Shown here piece by piece: positions 34,014 to 45,500 of a stretch of DNA of 64,000 bases (positions are counted from its first letter, which is position 1; every line of letters begins with the position of its first letter). The notes under the pieces were generated by a model. That model did no database searches and had not been told where the DNA came from. It worked only from the letters and a program-made list of their open reading frames with translations. This stretch comes from Nicotiana tabacum. Its lineage: Eukaryota; Streptophyta; Magnoliopsida; Solanales; Solanaceae. The stretch lies in assembly GCF_000715075.1 (NCBI RefSeq), contig NC_134089.1:103299157-103363156 (forward strand), given 5' to 3'. The position numbers and the translations under genes were made by a program.

Positions 34014-36408
34014 ATTTCAATGACAGGTTGCTTGGTAGTGGCCTCCTTACTCGATCCTCCCAAGTGTTCAGGTGTATAGACCCTTCCAGTTCTGGTCATT
34101 CCTTGTGCAACATCAAATTCTTCCACCTTTGACTTTCCCTTTCACCTAGCTTCGGCAATGTAATCCTAGGGTATTGCTTTAGAATCGAAAGGAGGTGTGG
34201 TTGATACTATTACTGTGAAAGGTGTGGCCACTTCTACCTCAAATGGAACAGGTATGGTTGCAGGTGGAGTTACCTCTACCTAAAATGGAACTGATGTAGT
34301 TACCTCGTCCTTGACTGGTGACTGCGTCTGTACTATAATAGGAGTGAGTGTGACTACAGGTTTAAAGTCATCGCCCTCTCGAATAAGCCCGATTGACACC
34401 TCAGGATCCCATTTTTCATCCATATCTATCATATGTATCCCATCGCCCCTATGATCTGGGAGAGGATTGTTTCGGACGCTGGGTGCAACTTCTTTTGCTT
34501 GTATGACCTTGTTGTCAATCAATGTCTGGATTTTATCTTTCAACGTTCGGCACTCGTCAATGGTGTGCCCCTTCATATCAGAATGGTATGCACAAGTTTT
34601 ATTTGGGTTCACCCCTTGAGATGAGTTCTCAACTTCCATAGTGAGAATAGGAGTGACATAACCAGCTAATTTTAGCCTTTCGTATATCTGGTTGATAGGT
34701 TCAACAATAGCGGTATATTGTCTGGGTGGTTTGCGATCAAAGTTAGGTCGGGGTCTTGGGTAGTTTTGGCAAGTTGGAAGTGACTGAAAATGAGATGGTT
34801 GGGAATTATAGGTGTGATATACAGTGCTTGTTGTGAATACTTAGGAGATGAGGGTTGATATGTGGGTAGAGGTATTTGGTATGTGGGTGGAGGTGTTTGG
34901 TATGTGGGTGGAGGTGTTTGGTAATTGAGTGAAGATGTTTGGTGTGTGAGTGGTGATTTTAGGCCTTGAGACACCATTATTGCCCCCACGTCTTTCTTCT
35001 TTGATATGCCGCATGATTGTAATGCTTTGTTCGTGGCCTGTAGTGCCTTAAAGTTTGTTACCATCCCGCTCTTGATGCCTTCTTCGATCCTTTCACCAAG
35101 TTTGATTATATTAGAGAACTTATTGTTTTCAATAACCATCAACCTTTCATAGTATTGTGGATCTTATGCTCTGACGAAGAACTTGTTCATCTGTTCCCCG
35201 TCTAATGATGGCCTGACTTTGGCCGCTTCTGACCTCCAATAAGTAGCATACTCGCAGAAAGTGTCGGTGAGCTTCTTCTTTAGGTTCTGAATGTAGAAAA
35301 CATTTGGTGCATTTTATGTGTTGAACCTGAATCGGTCCATGAAATCAGATGTCGTACTTACCCAGTTGGACCATTTCTTAGGATCCTGGCCGATGTACCA
35401 GGACAAGGCATCTCCCATAAGACTCCTCATAAAAAACTTCATCCGAATATTTTCATCCTTTCCGACCCTAACAAACTTGTCACAATAGGTCCTTAGATGA
35501 ACCCTGGGATCACGTGTACCGTCGAACATCTCGAACTTGGGAGGTTTGTAACCCTCTGGCAGTTCTACATCCGGCTGTATGCATAGGTCTTCATAATTCA
35601 AAATTTCTATCCCTTTGCCTCCTTCGACACCCTGAACTTGACTTGTCAATTTTTTGAGTTCCTCAGCCATCCTCTTGATGAGCAAGTCCTTCTCAGCGAA
35701 TTTTGGTGTATAGGAGATTTGTTGAGTAGAATGAGGCACGGTTTCCACATATATAGGATTGTTTTGGTAAGTGCCAGGGACTTAGGTGTAGTGGTGGTCG
35801 TTGGTTGAGTTTTGAGGATCGGGAATGGGTTCTGGTGTGTTCTGAGGAGTGTGATAGGTAGTGGTTGGTGGGTATTGGATTGTTTGATGATGGTGTTGTG
35901 GTGGAGTTGGTATCGGTAAAGGATTGAGATTTTGAGGCGCAGTTGCATATTGATGCTATGTGAGAGGGTTTTGTGGATGCTGGTTTGGTGTATTTTGGGG
36001 AGGTGTTGGGTTTTTGGCATTCTGTTGGTTGATATTGAGGACGTTCATGGTGAGGGATAGGTTTTCTAAGTTGCGGACCTGCTCAAGTTCTCCCTGTAAC
36101 TCCAGTATCTTTTTTTCCAATCGTAAAACCAAATCATTTGGTGTCGGAGTGTTCCGACTGTCTAAAGTTTCCGCATTATCCGCATTTTCCTTTCGAATAC
36201 CACTTAAGTCATCCATTCTAGCCTTTCCTCTACCCTTTGTATTACTTGGAGGAGGAGGTGGTGAAGGGCCTCTAGATCTGGTGTGAAATGCTGATGATGC
36301 CAGTATGTGCGAACCAACCTTAGTGGATTGGAATAATAAAGAATAAAGAAAAATAAAAGGTAAACACGTCAGTAAGGGTTCTAAAATGCTTGCAGTGTTT
36401 AAACACAT
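34014..36408 (-). pseudogene. gag: E1 gag, degraded
   Basis: Sense order: 35956-36408 with a PPPPPS run, MDDLSGIRKENADNAETLD and LEKKILELQGELEQVRNL (possible coiled coil); a shifted proline- and asparagine-rich part; the gag core 35314-35748 with LPEGYKPPKFEMFDGTRDP, HLRTYCDKFV and MRSLMGDALSWYIGQDPK; 34672-35142 with VIENNKFSNIIKLGERIEEG and a YQTPPPTYQ repeat; 34280-34639 with CAYHSDMKGHTIDECRTLK. The last codons (MTRTGRVYTPEHLGGSSKEA) reach 34014, where E2 cuts the gene; the protease follows at 14146. Fewer stops than E0. No CCHC motif is visible, but CAYHSDMKGHTIDEC is a Cys/His-containing stretch conserved in all copies. Confidence 0.85.
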
Positions 36409-36589
36409 ATTGCGAGAATGTAAATTTGCATCCTAATTTGGGAGCCTCGTTGTGCCTGAGGTAGGTCTAGCGACAAATAGATTTGGAGAAATTTAGTGCC
36501 AATAATTGCCGCATTTCATTAATGCAAAAATAAATGACCCAAAACGACACTAAATAATATATTGTTACTAATGGCGCTTGGCTTTATTA

Positions 36590-38192
36590 CATTTTAAAAA
36601 AAAGGGAAACCAAATTTACTTGGTCCCAGAAAGACCCACTCCAGACTGGATGCTATTGTTGATCAGCTCCCCCAGCTCGTGCAAGTTCAACAGTAAGAAT
36701 GCCCTTGCCAAATGTCCTCCTTCGTTTCCCTCAGCGGTCTGGCAATTGTGACTCTCTTTCTCATTTTCCCTTCCAATTCCATTAGACTGTACTCCAGATA
36801 TTCCAGCCTTTCACTGGATTTAACAGCTCTTTCTTTTCACTCATTGATCATTTCCATATCGGCCTTATGCTGATCCATATGCTCAGCTTCGGACTCACGA
36901 ATTCTTTTGCGTAGCTTGTTATACTCCACTTGTGCTTCGGCAACCTCATATATGACCCTGTTCCCTGGATCAACCCTTGGCTCGAAGATTCCTGCTATGT
37001 TATCATCCAACCATAAGGGGTTGAAGTATGAGTGACCTGCATGATATCGGTCTGGCTTGATGGTATCTTTTTCTACGATAATCTTCAAAGTCCACATATG
37101 TTGTGCTTCATTCTTATATGGGATGGCGTCACCCTAAAAATCAGCTATGAAGTGACTCATTTTAGTGACTCACTATATGACCTGTCTCCTGCCTTCATGT
37201 CTCATAACCCTAAGGGAGCATAAGGGTATATGCCCCTTAACCCAATCAACACCAAGTGTGGAACATCCCTGGATCTGATGATGAACTCGTCGGTGGGGAA
37301 CCACTCGAACATCCACTAAACCTGGTCCTCAGTTAACTTGTTGAAAAACTGCACCCATCCTATAACATCCTTAGGTTGAGCGAACATGTCTGGAATATAA
37401 GTCATTCTATTAGGGTGATGGAAAGCTATGTGATCATTCCATGGCCTTCGTGGAAACTCTTGGCGGTATTGACCCCTTTGGAGATGCTCTAACAACTAAA
37501 CCTGTAATAGCAAATTGCAACCCTCAAAGAATCTGAACCCCTTCTGACAGCGTTCCAAGGCCCGGTACATATCTTCAATGATCATAGGGACAATGGTATA
37601 TGTCTGCCCCTTGATCCCGTCCATCAAAGTTTTGGCCACTATGGCCAGCTTGGTATGGATTCTATCCCCTTGGATCGGGAATACCAGCATGCCCAAGAAA
37701 CACACTATGAACACGAAGACCCTATGATGAACCCATCCTAAGGATGTGACTGAGAACTCATCATCAAAAATACGGTAAGAGCTAATGTGACCGTATCGTT
37801 CATAGAGAAAGTTGAAAGGTATGTAGGATCTTTCAGGCACTCCAAGTCATCAATTTTCTTCATCCCCGTCATCTTAAGGAATTCTCTAGTAGTGCAATTT
37901 TTAGGTTCTAATAAACCAGGGCTATCCCAAGGCAACCCAGCAAATCCCCCTATTTCTTCTACAAGAAGGGTCATTTCTATGTCCCCAAAGTAGAACACAA
38001 CCCTTTCCTTGTCCCAAAACATGGTGGCATCCTCAATCAACATTTTGTTTGGCTGAAGATCCAATAGACAAGGCAAATTTCCTAAGACTCGTTTCACATG
38101 ATTTTGGACACTTGAGGGAAGGTCCCTCCATCAATCTAGCAACAGTGAAGGTATGCTACCGACCATGCCAGATTTGGGACTTCGTGCCTCAT
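36590..38192 (-). pseudogene. E1 ORF1 upstream of gag (plant mobile domain-like)
   Basis: An extra ORF before gag is a known feature of Ogre/Tat elements. ATG at 38190-38192 follows an acceptor-like TTGTTTTGCAG. The frame 37738-38097 contains FWDKERVVFYFGDIEMTLLV and EEIGGFAGLP. This resembles the plant mobile domain pattern in which a folded segment is followed by a 'LEE...GLP' stretch. The frame 37496-37840 continues with RIFDDEFSVTSLGWVHHRVF; 36837-37097 ends in a charged helix (EYNKLRKRIRESEAEH). At least two shifts separate the frames. The assignment to the plant mobile domain is by resemblance only. Its job in the element is unknown. Only E1 keeps the body; E2 has lost it and E0 shows only the tail. 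Confidence 0.6.
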
Positions 38193-38198
38193 TTTCTG

Positions 38199-38897
38199 CA
38201 AAACAAAAGATAGTTAGGCCCTTTCCCACTCCAGATTCATCTATGTATACAACAATGATTAGCATATTGGCACTTATTTCTCCAAATTAATGCACACAAT
38301 CGTGATTGCGTCCATTGGGATTATGGTAAATCCGATGGACTTTTGGGTGAGGCTTGTATTAAAGGGTTATTATGTGGACCACATATTAACCCGGCTAGGT
38401 TTGACCATGATGCATACACAATTAATCAGAGTAAGGTTGCTATAAAAGGTCTAGACTGGGACCCTCAAGTGGACAACTTGAGGGGGAAAGGCACGGAACC
38501 ATCGAACGCACCGTTGATCGACTAGTTTTACCGCAACTATGCCTTTCCGAATTTAAAGAGTGGTATATATGAAGTGTGCAAACACTCATCAAGCGTTGAT
38601 ATATGATTGATAACATACGAGTGGAATATGATATTGAGCATGATTTATGCAACAATAAATAGCATGTTGTCAAGTATTTGCATGTTGATAAATGTGATAT
38701 TTAAATAATTGAAAGATAGTTACAAAAACAGCGAGACAAGTCAGTTTCAGGAAATAAAGGAAATCATAAATGCTTGAGAAATAAGCAATTAAATCCAAGT
38801 AAAGGGTAAAGGGAAAGGGTGCGCATGTATTAACATAATAAAGCATGCTTAAGACTAATTCACAAAAACAAGTTCCTTACAGTAACAGCCTTAAATA
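38199..38897 (-). other. E1 5' untranslated region
   Basis: Non-coding sequence between PBS and ORF1. Similar to E2 28723-29387. I see no open frame or other clear signal beyond the acceptor-like end. Confidence 0.6.
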
Positions 38898-38915
38898 TCC
38901 CCAGCAGAGTCACCA
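38898..38915 (-). other. E1 primer binding site
   Basis: The sense strand TGGTGACTCTGCTGGGGA starts three bases after the LTR. B1 has TGGCGACTCTGCTGGGGA. This fits the 3' end of plant tRNA-Arg (CCA end preceded by GAGTCG), the primer reported for Ogre elements, with two or three mismatches. Confidence 0.7.
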
Positions 38916-39191
38916 TGCTATCGCGCCCCCTTTTTTCTCGCGGAGTCCGGGTTTCAACATTCATTGGGAACAACTCATTTTCTTTTGGGGATTGGGTATT
39001 TCAAGATTTTCCACCTAACGGATTAAGGTGCGTTAGGGAACCTAGAGCAATTAACTCATATAACTAGTTTGCATTACCAGAGATTGGGTAAGGTCTTGAA
39101 ATAACCTTGAGGGGAAGGTGTTATGCACCCCTCACGGTCCACAATGGTGGGTACCGGTCGAACTCAATTATGTAAATTTGTCGTTTAACAA

Positions 39192-39455
39192 ATAAGCAGT
39201 CTAAGCACACATATGCAAATAAAGGAAGTTTAACAGATAGGCAGTCTAAGCACACATATGTAAATAAAGAAAGTTTAACAGATGGGCAGTCTAAGCATAC
39301 ATATGTAAATAAGGTGAGGAAGGTCCTAGGTTTATTAACCTATAGGGAGGTCCTAAGTTTGTTAATAGATAAGCAGTCTAAGCACACATATGCAAATAAA
39401 TAAAGTTTAACAGATAGGCAGTCTAAGCACACATATGTAAATAAGGTGAGGGAGG
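39192..39455. repeat. 45-bp minisatellite in LTR L4
   Basis: Five copies of a unit containing AGCAGTCTAAGCACACATAT start near 39192, 39237, 39282, 39368 and 39413. The third and fourth are separated by a duplicated GGTCCTAGGTTT block. L1 has only two copies (about 4020 and 4066), so the array changed after insertion or during reverse transcription. Confidence 0.85.
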
Positions 39456-41768
39456 TCCTAGGTTTGTTAGCCTATAGGATCACATCTGTACAATACCTGG
39501 TAAGTCTTCCTCAAATAGAGGGGTTAAATGTGGAATTAGCGCACAGGTCATCATATCCTTTACTACCCAATTACCCTCCCCTTGGTTATAGCCTAAGGCG
39601 TTCTAACAATCTTATGATGTATCCTATGCGTGTACTACTCGTCCCTTTACTTATATAGTCCGGAGGTATTTAGAACTTCTAGTTAAGGTGGATCTAGACT
39701 CTCCTATAGTAATTAAAAGGAGAAACTCTAGGCGACATACAAAACATATAGGACTAGACCAAAGATGGAACAATTAAAAGGCTCACATTTTGCCTTCACA
39801 TATAGAGCAAGTAAGTGCACGTCTCAAATAACATATTTCAGATATTTAAGAAAAGCCCTAGAATAGGATATCTAGGTGAGCATGACAAGCAGAGAATATG
39901 CAATGTTGAGTTAGAGGCAAAGTGTTGAAGACCCAATCAGTGTGCCTATTGAATTTTTAGAACCTGTTGAATCTGGGCAAACACAATAAACAAAGCAGTT
40001 TCACAGTTTTTATTAGACCTTGATTACCTATAGGCTTGCCTAGGCGTGAATCCGTAGTAACCTATAGACATGCTATATAAATGCAATCAGAATTCTGCGA
40101 AACATTTTAAAACAGTTTGAGTTTATTAAGTCCTATAGACATGCTGGTCTAGGCGCTGAATAACTAATTTTTAGACTTATAGATGATGGCAGCTAAATGC
40201 AGAAACTGGTCTTAGAATCCCATAGGCATGGAATATAAATGCAATGATTAAAACATGATCAAGATTGATTTAAACATTGTTAGTATGCAATATCTGATCT
40301 TTTTCAGGCAAGACTGATTAATTTTAAAACCCTTATAGGCATGGTATCTAAACGAACATCGCAACAAACTTACAAACATGTTATCAGAATCCAGGTTCAA
40401 TTTTTTTCAAGCCTATTGGCATGATGTCTAAGTGAACAAATATGGTAACAACTTATAGGCATGGTATCTAGATAGACAAGTTATTGTAACAATCTATAGG
40501 CATGGATTTACCCTTTCCCAACAGGATATGTATAAGTAACCCTCCCTTTTACTAACTTCCCCAATATCTATTTACAAGAAATTATTATTACAGACCAACA
40601 TTAATAATGAATTACAGAAATGAAATGGCTACAACTATAGGGAGCCTGAATATAGGCCCAAAAGATACACCTGGCAGACTAGGCCTTCAAAATGCCAAAA
40701 GTATTATAACCTCACAGTGCATCCAATAGCATCCTAGTGTGTTAAAGTTTCCAAGGGCCTCAGGGACCCCGAACAATGCTCACTCCAGGAAAATCTTAAA
40801 AGTAACCCTTTGTGAGCAAGTTTGGAAATCCAACTCCAGTGCGTCAAAGTTTAGAGGAGCCTCAGGGACTCCTAAGTAATGCTTACACTAGAGGGGCAAG
40901 ACCCTAGGTGTTCTAAGAATAGGAATAGTGTTTGAAAATAGAAGTAGTTTTAAAAAAATAGTTTAGAAGTAAACAGAGTCATTGCAGCACTATGAAGCAA
41001 AGGTTTAAGCAACCAAACAACAAGCAAAAAGCATGGTCACAAAGTATCAAAGCAAAGATTCCCATTGACCAGATTTAGCTTAGTTCATTATCTAACACTA
41101 GGTGGCATATAGCATGTTGAGAACAAACAACTACACAGAGAGGGGAGCAGGGGTTGGGAACATAGGAATCCTGAATCGGGAACACATAAAACAGGGTGAG
41201 AAGATACTAATTAACACCAAGCAAATATAGCACTCAATAGGACCTAATGGGGCTGATTAGAAGTGAGAGATAGCAGACACATAAGTTTAAAATGGCCAGA
41301 TTACATAGCACTGGGTAGGGCATAGTAACATGAGCAATCATGTTGACTTAAAGCAGTAGACAGGAAAGACGCAGAACTAAAGCACTAAGACCTAAATACA
41401 TAAGTAATCATGCTAATTGCAACAATAAACAGGAAAGTAGAAGTTTAAATATAGAAGTAACCATGCTAATTGAGGTCAACAAACAGGATAATGCATGGAT
41501 TTGGTTACACAGAAATAGTCAGGGCAATGAACAGGAAACACATAGATATAGCTATAATGCATGTGAAAGGATATTAATAGGGGAGACATACCAGTTAAAG
41601 ATAGCAAATAGAAGATGAGAATATGCAGAACTCAGTGGTCTAACCTTAGCTTTCAGCCGGCCAAACAATGTAGTGAGTACAAGCAGCAGCAAGATGAGAG
41701 CAATGTATGTGTGTGAGTGAGAGTTTTTTTATGAATTGTGTTCATGTCTAGAAGAATCAGAATGAGAG

Positions 41769-41776
41769 TATATATA
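41769..41776 (-). promoter_or_regulatory. TATA box of LTR L4 (E1 promoter)
   Basis: TATATATA, 1.9 kb into the 5' LTR of E1, identical in place to the L1 box. Confidence 0.65.
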
Positions 41777-43681
41777 GCACTTAGAGAGTAGAACAAATAA
41801 GTAAAGAGAGTCATAAGTCAGTCAATTAGGGGTAATCAAATAATTATAGAGTCAAATCATGGAAGAGAATCCAGAATAGGCCCCTTAATTAGGTGTAGTT
41901 ACTTAACAGTCACAGCAAACAATGCTAATTAGGGTAAAGAATCCAAATCATACCCCAAATAGGGAATCAGTAAGAATCCCTGAACCATACAGATAGTTTA
42001 TTAAGGTAAGGGAAGTAATAAAATAATAAATCGAGTTTGATAGGGACAGAAAGTTAGGGAATTATACCATAAATAACTCTAATTTATTTTCAAATAAGGC
42101 AAGAAGTAGGCTCATCAGTCAAGTAGGATTAGAAATCGTAAATCAAGTAATCAATTTCACAAATAAGGTAATATGGGTAATCAGAAGGGTTAATCAACCC
42201 ATAAATAGATAAGAGGTGTCAATTAAGAAACTCAGGATTGAGGTAAACAAATAGCAATTAGTAAATTAATTTAATAAACAAGTGAAACCCTAGATAACTA
42301 GGCTAATCAGTCGATTATTCAAATAATGCGGACAAAACAATGTTGAAATTAAACAATAAACAGTCAAGCAATCTAGTCTGGAATATAGTCATTGTAGAAA
42401 GATTAAACAAAAACATGAGAAATTTTAGAAAACCTTTTGCGAAGCCAAAACTCTAATTTAAAAAATACCTGAAGTTGATTAATAGTGGAAAATCAGAGGA
42501 CCCTTAAAGAAAACAACCATGGAAACTTGAAACACTTCAAATATGCAGAGATTCGGACAACAAATAACAAGGAAAACAAAAACCCTTCGTAACACAATGC
42601 TAAAAATCAGTTAATAGTAGAGAAATAAGAGAATCTTAAAGAAAAAATCAGTGATGGACTCAGAATCGTTCCAGATCTACAAAGATCTGGACATATTCAA
42701 ATCTAAACATTAGGGTTTTGAAGAAAAGGAGAGGGTAAAGAGAATCTGGCCTTGAACAAGAGATTTGCACCATAAAATATCGATAGAAAAGCACTCACAG
42801 ACCATAGGCAGACTCTCAGGGAGTCTTGGACAAGATCTGGACTAGATCTCTTCGAGTATCTTTCCATGAGATCACAAGAACGAGTAACCAGGAGATGCAG
42901 GAGACAAGTAGAAGTCTCAAACAACCATGGAAATCCATGGATCGAATAGGAATCAAAGGGATTAGGGCAGGTTTTGGGTGGCAACGGCTAGGCTTAGGAT
43001 TAGGTCTCAGAGAGACGAAGAGGATTAGGGATCCTAGGGCGACTGTTTGGTGAGAATGAATTAGGTTAGGGGGTCATTCAGGTTAAAAATGGTAAGAGTG
43101 AACGGTGGCCGTTGATCTCTGTGATCATCGGCTAGGATTGAAAGGTTTGGGGACCGTGTTTTAATTCAATTTTGGCCTGGTCATAGTGGATTAGGGATTT
43201 GGGGTTGAAAGTGGGCCATTTAATTAGGCTAGGTCCGAAATAAAAAGGGTCATTTGTTAAATACCTATTTAATTGGTAAAACAATTTTTAAAAATAGTTA
43301 ATAAATTATAAAAAATAATTTTCATGACTAAAAATATTTTAAAATAATTACTTAATATTTTAAAAATATAAAAACTAATTTTCGATAAAATAATATAATA
43401 ATGCCTGCATGGGCTATAATTACAAAGTAATTGCAATTATACCTTAAAAATGCAAATGTGGCTATTTGTGCAATAACCGAAATTTGTTACAAATGCAAAA
43501 TGATAAAATTAAGCCACAAATAATTATAAAACTATTTGCGATGCAATCAGTAATTATTTATAAATAAAATACTGGGATGAGTTAATTAAAATCTTTTAAA
43601 AATGCAGAAATTGTAAAGAAATACTAATTGATGTCAATGCATAGTTTTGAAAATGTTTTAGAAAAAAATTGGGTATCAACA

Positions 43682-43810
43682 CCACACCATCCCGGGCCCG
43701 CCGAGTTCTTGGGTAGCTTGGCAATTAGCCTAATTTGTTTTATAGCCATGCTAGGCATTTAAGATATTTTTAGTAGTTCTGTTTTAAAGACGCATTTTGA
43801 TTCGAAATAA
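43682..43810 (+). other. E0 linker, right part, after the E1 insertion
   Basis: The sequence resumes with CCACACCATCCCGGGCCC, which equals the E1 linker around 12970-12990. The first five bases are the right copy of the E1 duplication. It lies before the RT frame and is non-coding or degraded. Confidence 0.7.
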
Positions 43811-45500
43811 TTGCTCGAGTCATCGCTCTATACTTGTTTTGGGATATTTTCAAATTTAATCAATGATTTCTATTTATTATTCATTATTATATTCACATAT
43901 TCTTTCTACAACGTTATTACTACTTTTCCTGATGAACCGATGACTGTGACATGTAATGAGACAATGCAACATAAGGATAGTGACTCAGAAGAAGGAGATG
44001 AAATACCTGAGGAAATTGTCAGAGAGGTTGAGAACTTTGAGAATAAACCTAAGTCCAACCTGGACGAAACTGAAGCAATCAATTTGGGAGATGTCGAAAT
44101 CGTCAAGGAGACTCGCATAAGCATACACTTATCACCATCAAAAAAGGAAGAGTACATTTGTTTCCTGAAGGAATATGAGGACATTTTTGCATGGTCGTAT
44201 GATGATATGACCAGGTTGAGCACATCCATAGTGGCTCACAAGTTACCTACCAATCCAATGTGTCCACCAGTAAAGCAGAAACTCAGAAAGTTCAAACCAG
44301 ACATGAGTCTAAAAATCAAGGAAGAAGTCACCAAGTAGATCAAAGCTAAGGTTCTCAGAGTGGTTGAATATCCTACTTGGTTGGCCAACATTGTGCCGGT
44401 TCTGAAGAAAGACGAAAACGTCATGGTATATGTCGACTATCGTGATTTGAACAGAGCTAGCCCTAAAGATAATTTTTCACTACCAAATATACACATCTTA
44501 ATCGACAATTGCGCCAAACATGAACTCCAATCCTTTGTAGATTGCTTCACGGGTTATGATCAGATCTGGATGGACAAGGAAGATGCAAAGAAAATAGCCT
44601 TCATCACACCATGGGGAGTGTACTGCTACAAAATGATGTCGTTCGTTCTAAAGAATGCCAGGCTACCTACATGAGAGCCATGACAACCTTTTCCATGATA
44701 TGATACACAAGGGAATAGAGGTGCACGTTGACGATGTCATCATCAAATCCAAGAGGGCCGCAGATCACATAACGGACTTGAGAAAATTCTTTGATAGGCT
44801 AAGGAGGTACAACCTAAAATTGAACCCCACAAAATGTGCATTCGGGGTTCCCGCAGGAAATCTGTTGGGATTCATTGTCAGCCACCTAGGAATCGAGTTG
44901 GACCCATCCAAAGTTAAGGTTATCCAAGAGTTACCACTATCAAAGAACAAAAAGGACGTGATGAGCTTCCTAGGGCACCTCAACTACATCAGTCGCTTCA
45001 TAGCACAGTCCCCGGTAATATGTGAACCCATATTCAAAATGTTGAGGAAAGATGCTGAAACTAGTTGGACCGAGGATTATCAGAAGGCTTTTGACAACAT
45101 CAAGGAATACATGTCTACACCGCCGGTCCTAGTCCTGCCAGAGCTTGGGAGACCTTTGCTACTCTATCTATCTGTATTAGATGGAGATTTCGGGTGCATT
45201 TTGGGACAACATGACGAGACAGGAAGATAGGAGCAAGCCATATATTACTTAAGTAAGAAGTTCACACCTTATGAAGCATGATACTCTCTGCTGGAATGCA
45301 CTTGTTGTGCTTTAACCTGGACAGCCCAGAAATTGAGGCATTACTTCTGTACCTATACCACATACCTCATATCCAGGATGGACCCTCTGAAGTACATCTT
45401 TCAAAAACCCATGCCAACCGAGAAGTTAGCCAAGTGGCAGATATTGTTAAGTGAGTTTGATATCATCTATGTAACTTAAAAGGCAATCAAAGGACAAGCA
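43811..45500 (+). pseudogene. pol: E0 reverse transcriptase and first RNase H
   Basis: The frame 43811-44338 holds MTVTCNETMQHKDSDSEEGD and FLKEYEDIFAWSYDDMTRL and stops at TAG (44336-44338). The frame resumes at 44339 with LANIVPVLKKDENVMVYVDY and LNRASPKDNFSLPNIHILID. Small deletions near 44655 and 44690 shift it. The catalytic motif reads HVDD in VHVDDVIIKS where E1 and E2 have YVDD. The frame 44655-45230 continues to the connection region and RNase H start (FGCILGQHDETGR), then stops at TAG and again near 45281. Catalytically dead on several grounds. Confidence 0.88.

Larger units (their letters stand above)
38196..41592 (-). other. Candidate leader intron of E1
   Basis: The donor CTG|GTATGT in LTR L4 (plus 41585-41592) is 177 nt below the TATA box. 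The acceptor TTTTGTTTTGCAG ends at 38196, four bases before the ORF1 ATG. It would remove 3.4 kb, including the PBS. Parallel sites exist in E2. Inference only. Confidence 0.4.
3747..43681 (-). mobile_element. E1: full-length family A retrotransposon, minus strand, holding E2 and a hAT element
   Basis: E1 runs LTR to LTR: 3' LTR 3747-8295, internal part 8296-14146, E2 insertion 14147-34013, internal part 34014-38918, 5' LTR 38919-43681. Without E2 it is about 20 kb. It keeps a PBS, a PPT, ORF1, gag, protease and RT, all broken. It has lost the second RNase H and integrase by a deletion near 11480. It lies opposite to its host E0. It belongs to the same family as E0 but its LTRs form a distinct subgroup: L1 and L4 share the 45-bp AAGCAGTCTAAGCACAC repeat, absent from the other LTRs. 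Confidence 0.9.
38919..43681 (-). repeat. LTR L4 (5' LTR of E1)
   Basis: In sense it starts TGTTGATACCC at 43681 and ends GCGCGATA at 38919, a decayed GTGCGACA. TATA box 41769-41776, leader hairpin 41643-41664, donor-like site 41585-41592. It is longer than L1 (4763 against 4549 bp), mainly because a 45-bp repeat is present five times instead of two. The two LTRs are otherwise very similar. Confidence 0.92.

Noticed and set aside
42703..42984. Frames of 60-93 codons inside the LTRs (also 33154-33423, 31762-32016, 50000-51400)
   Set aside because: Not conserved in frame between LTR partners and without any domain; LTRs are non-coding here.
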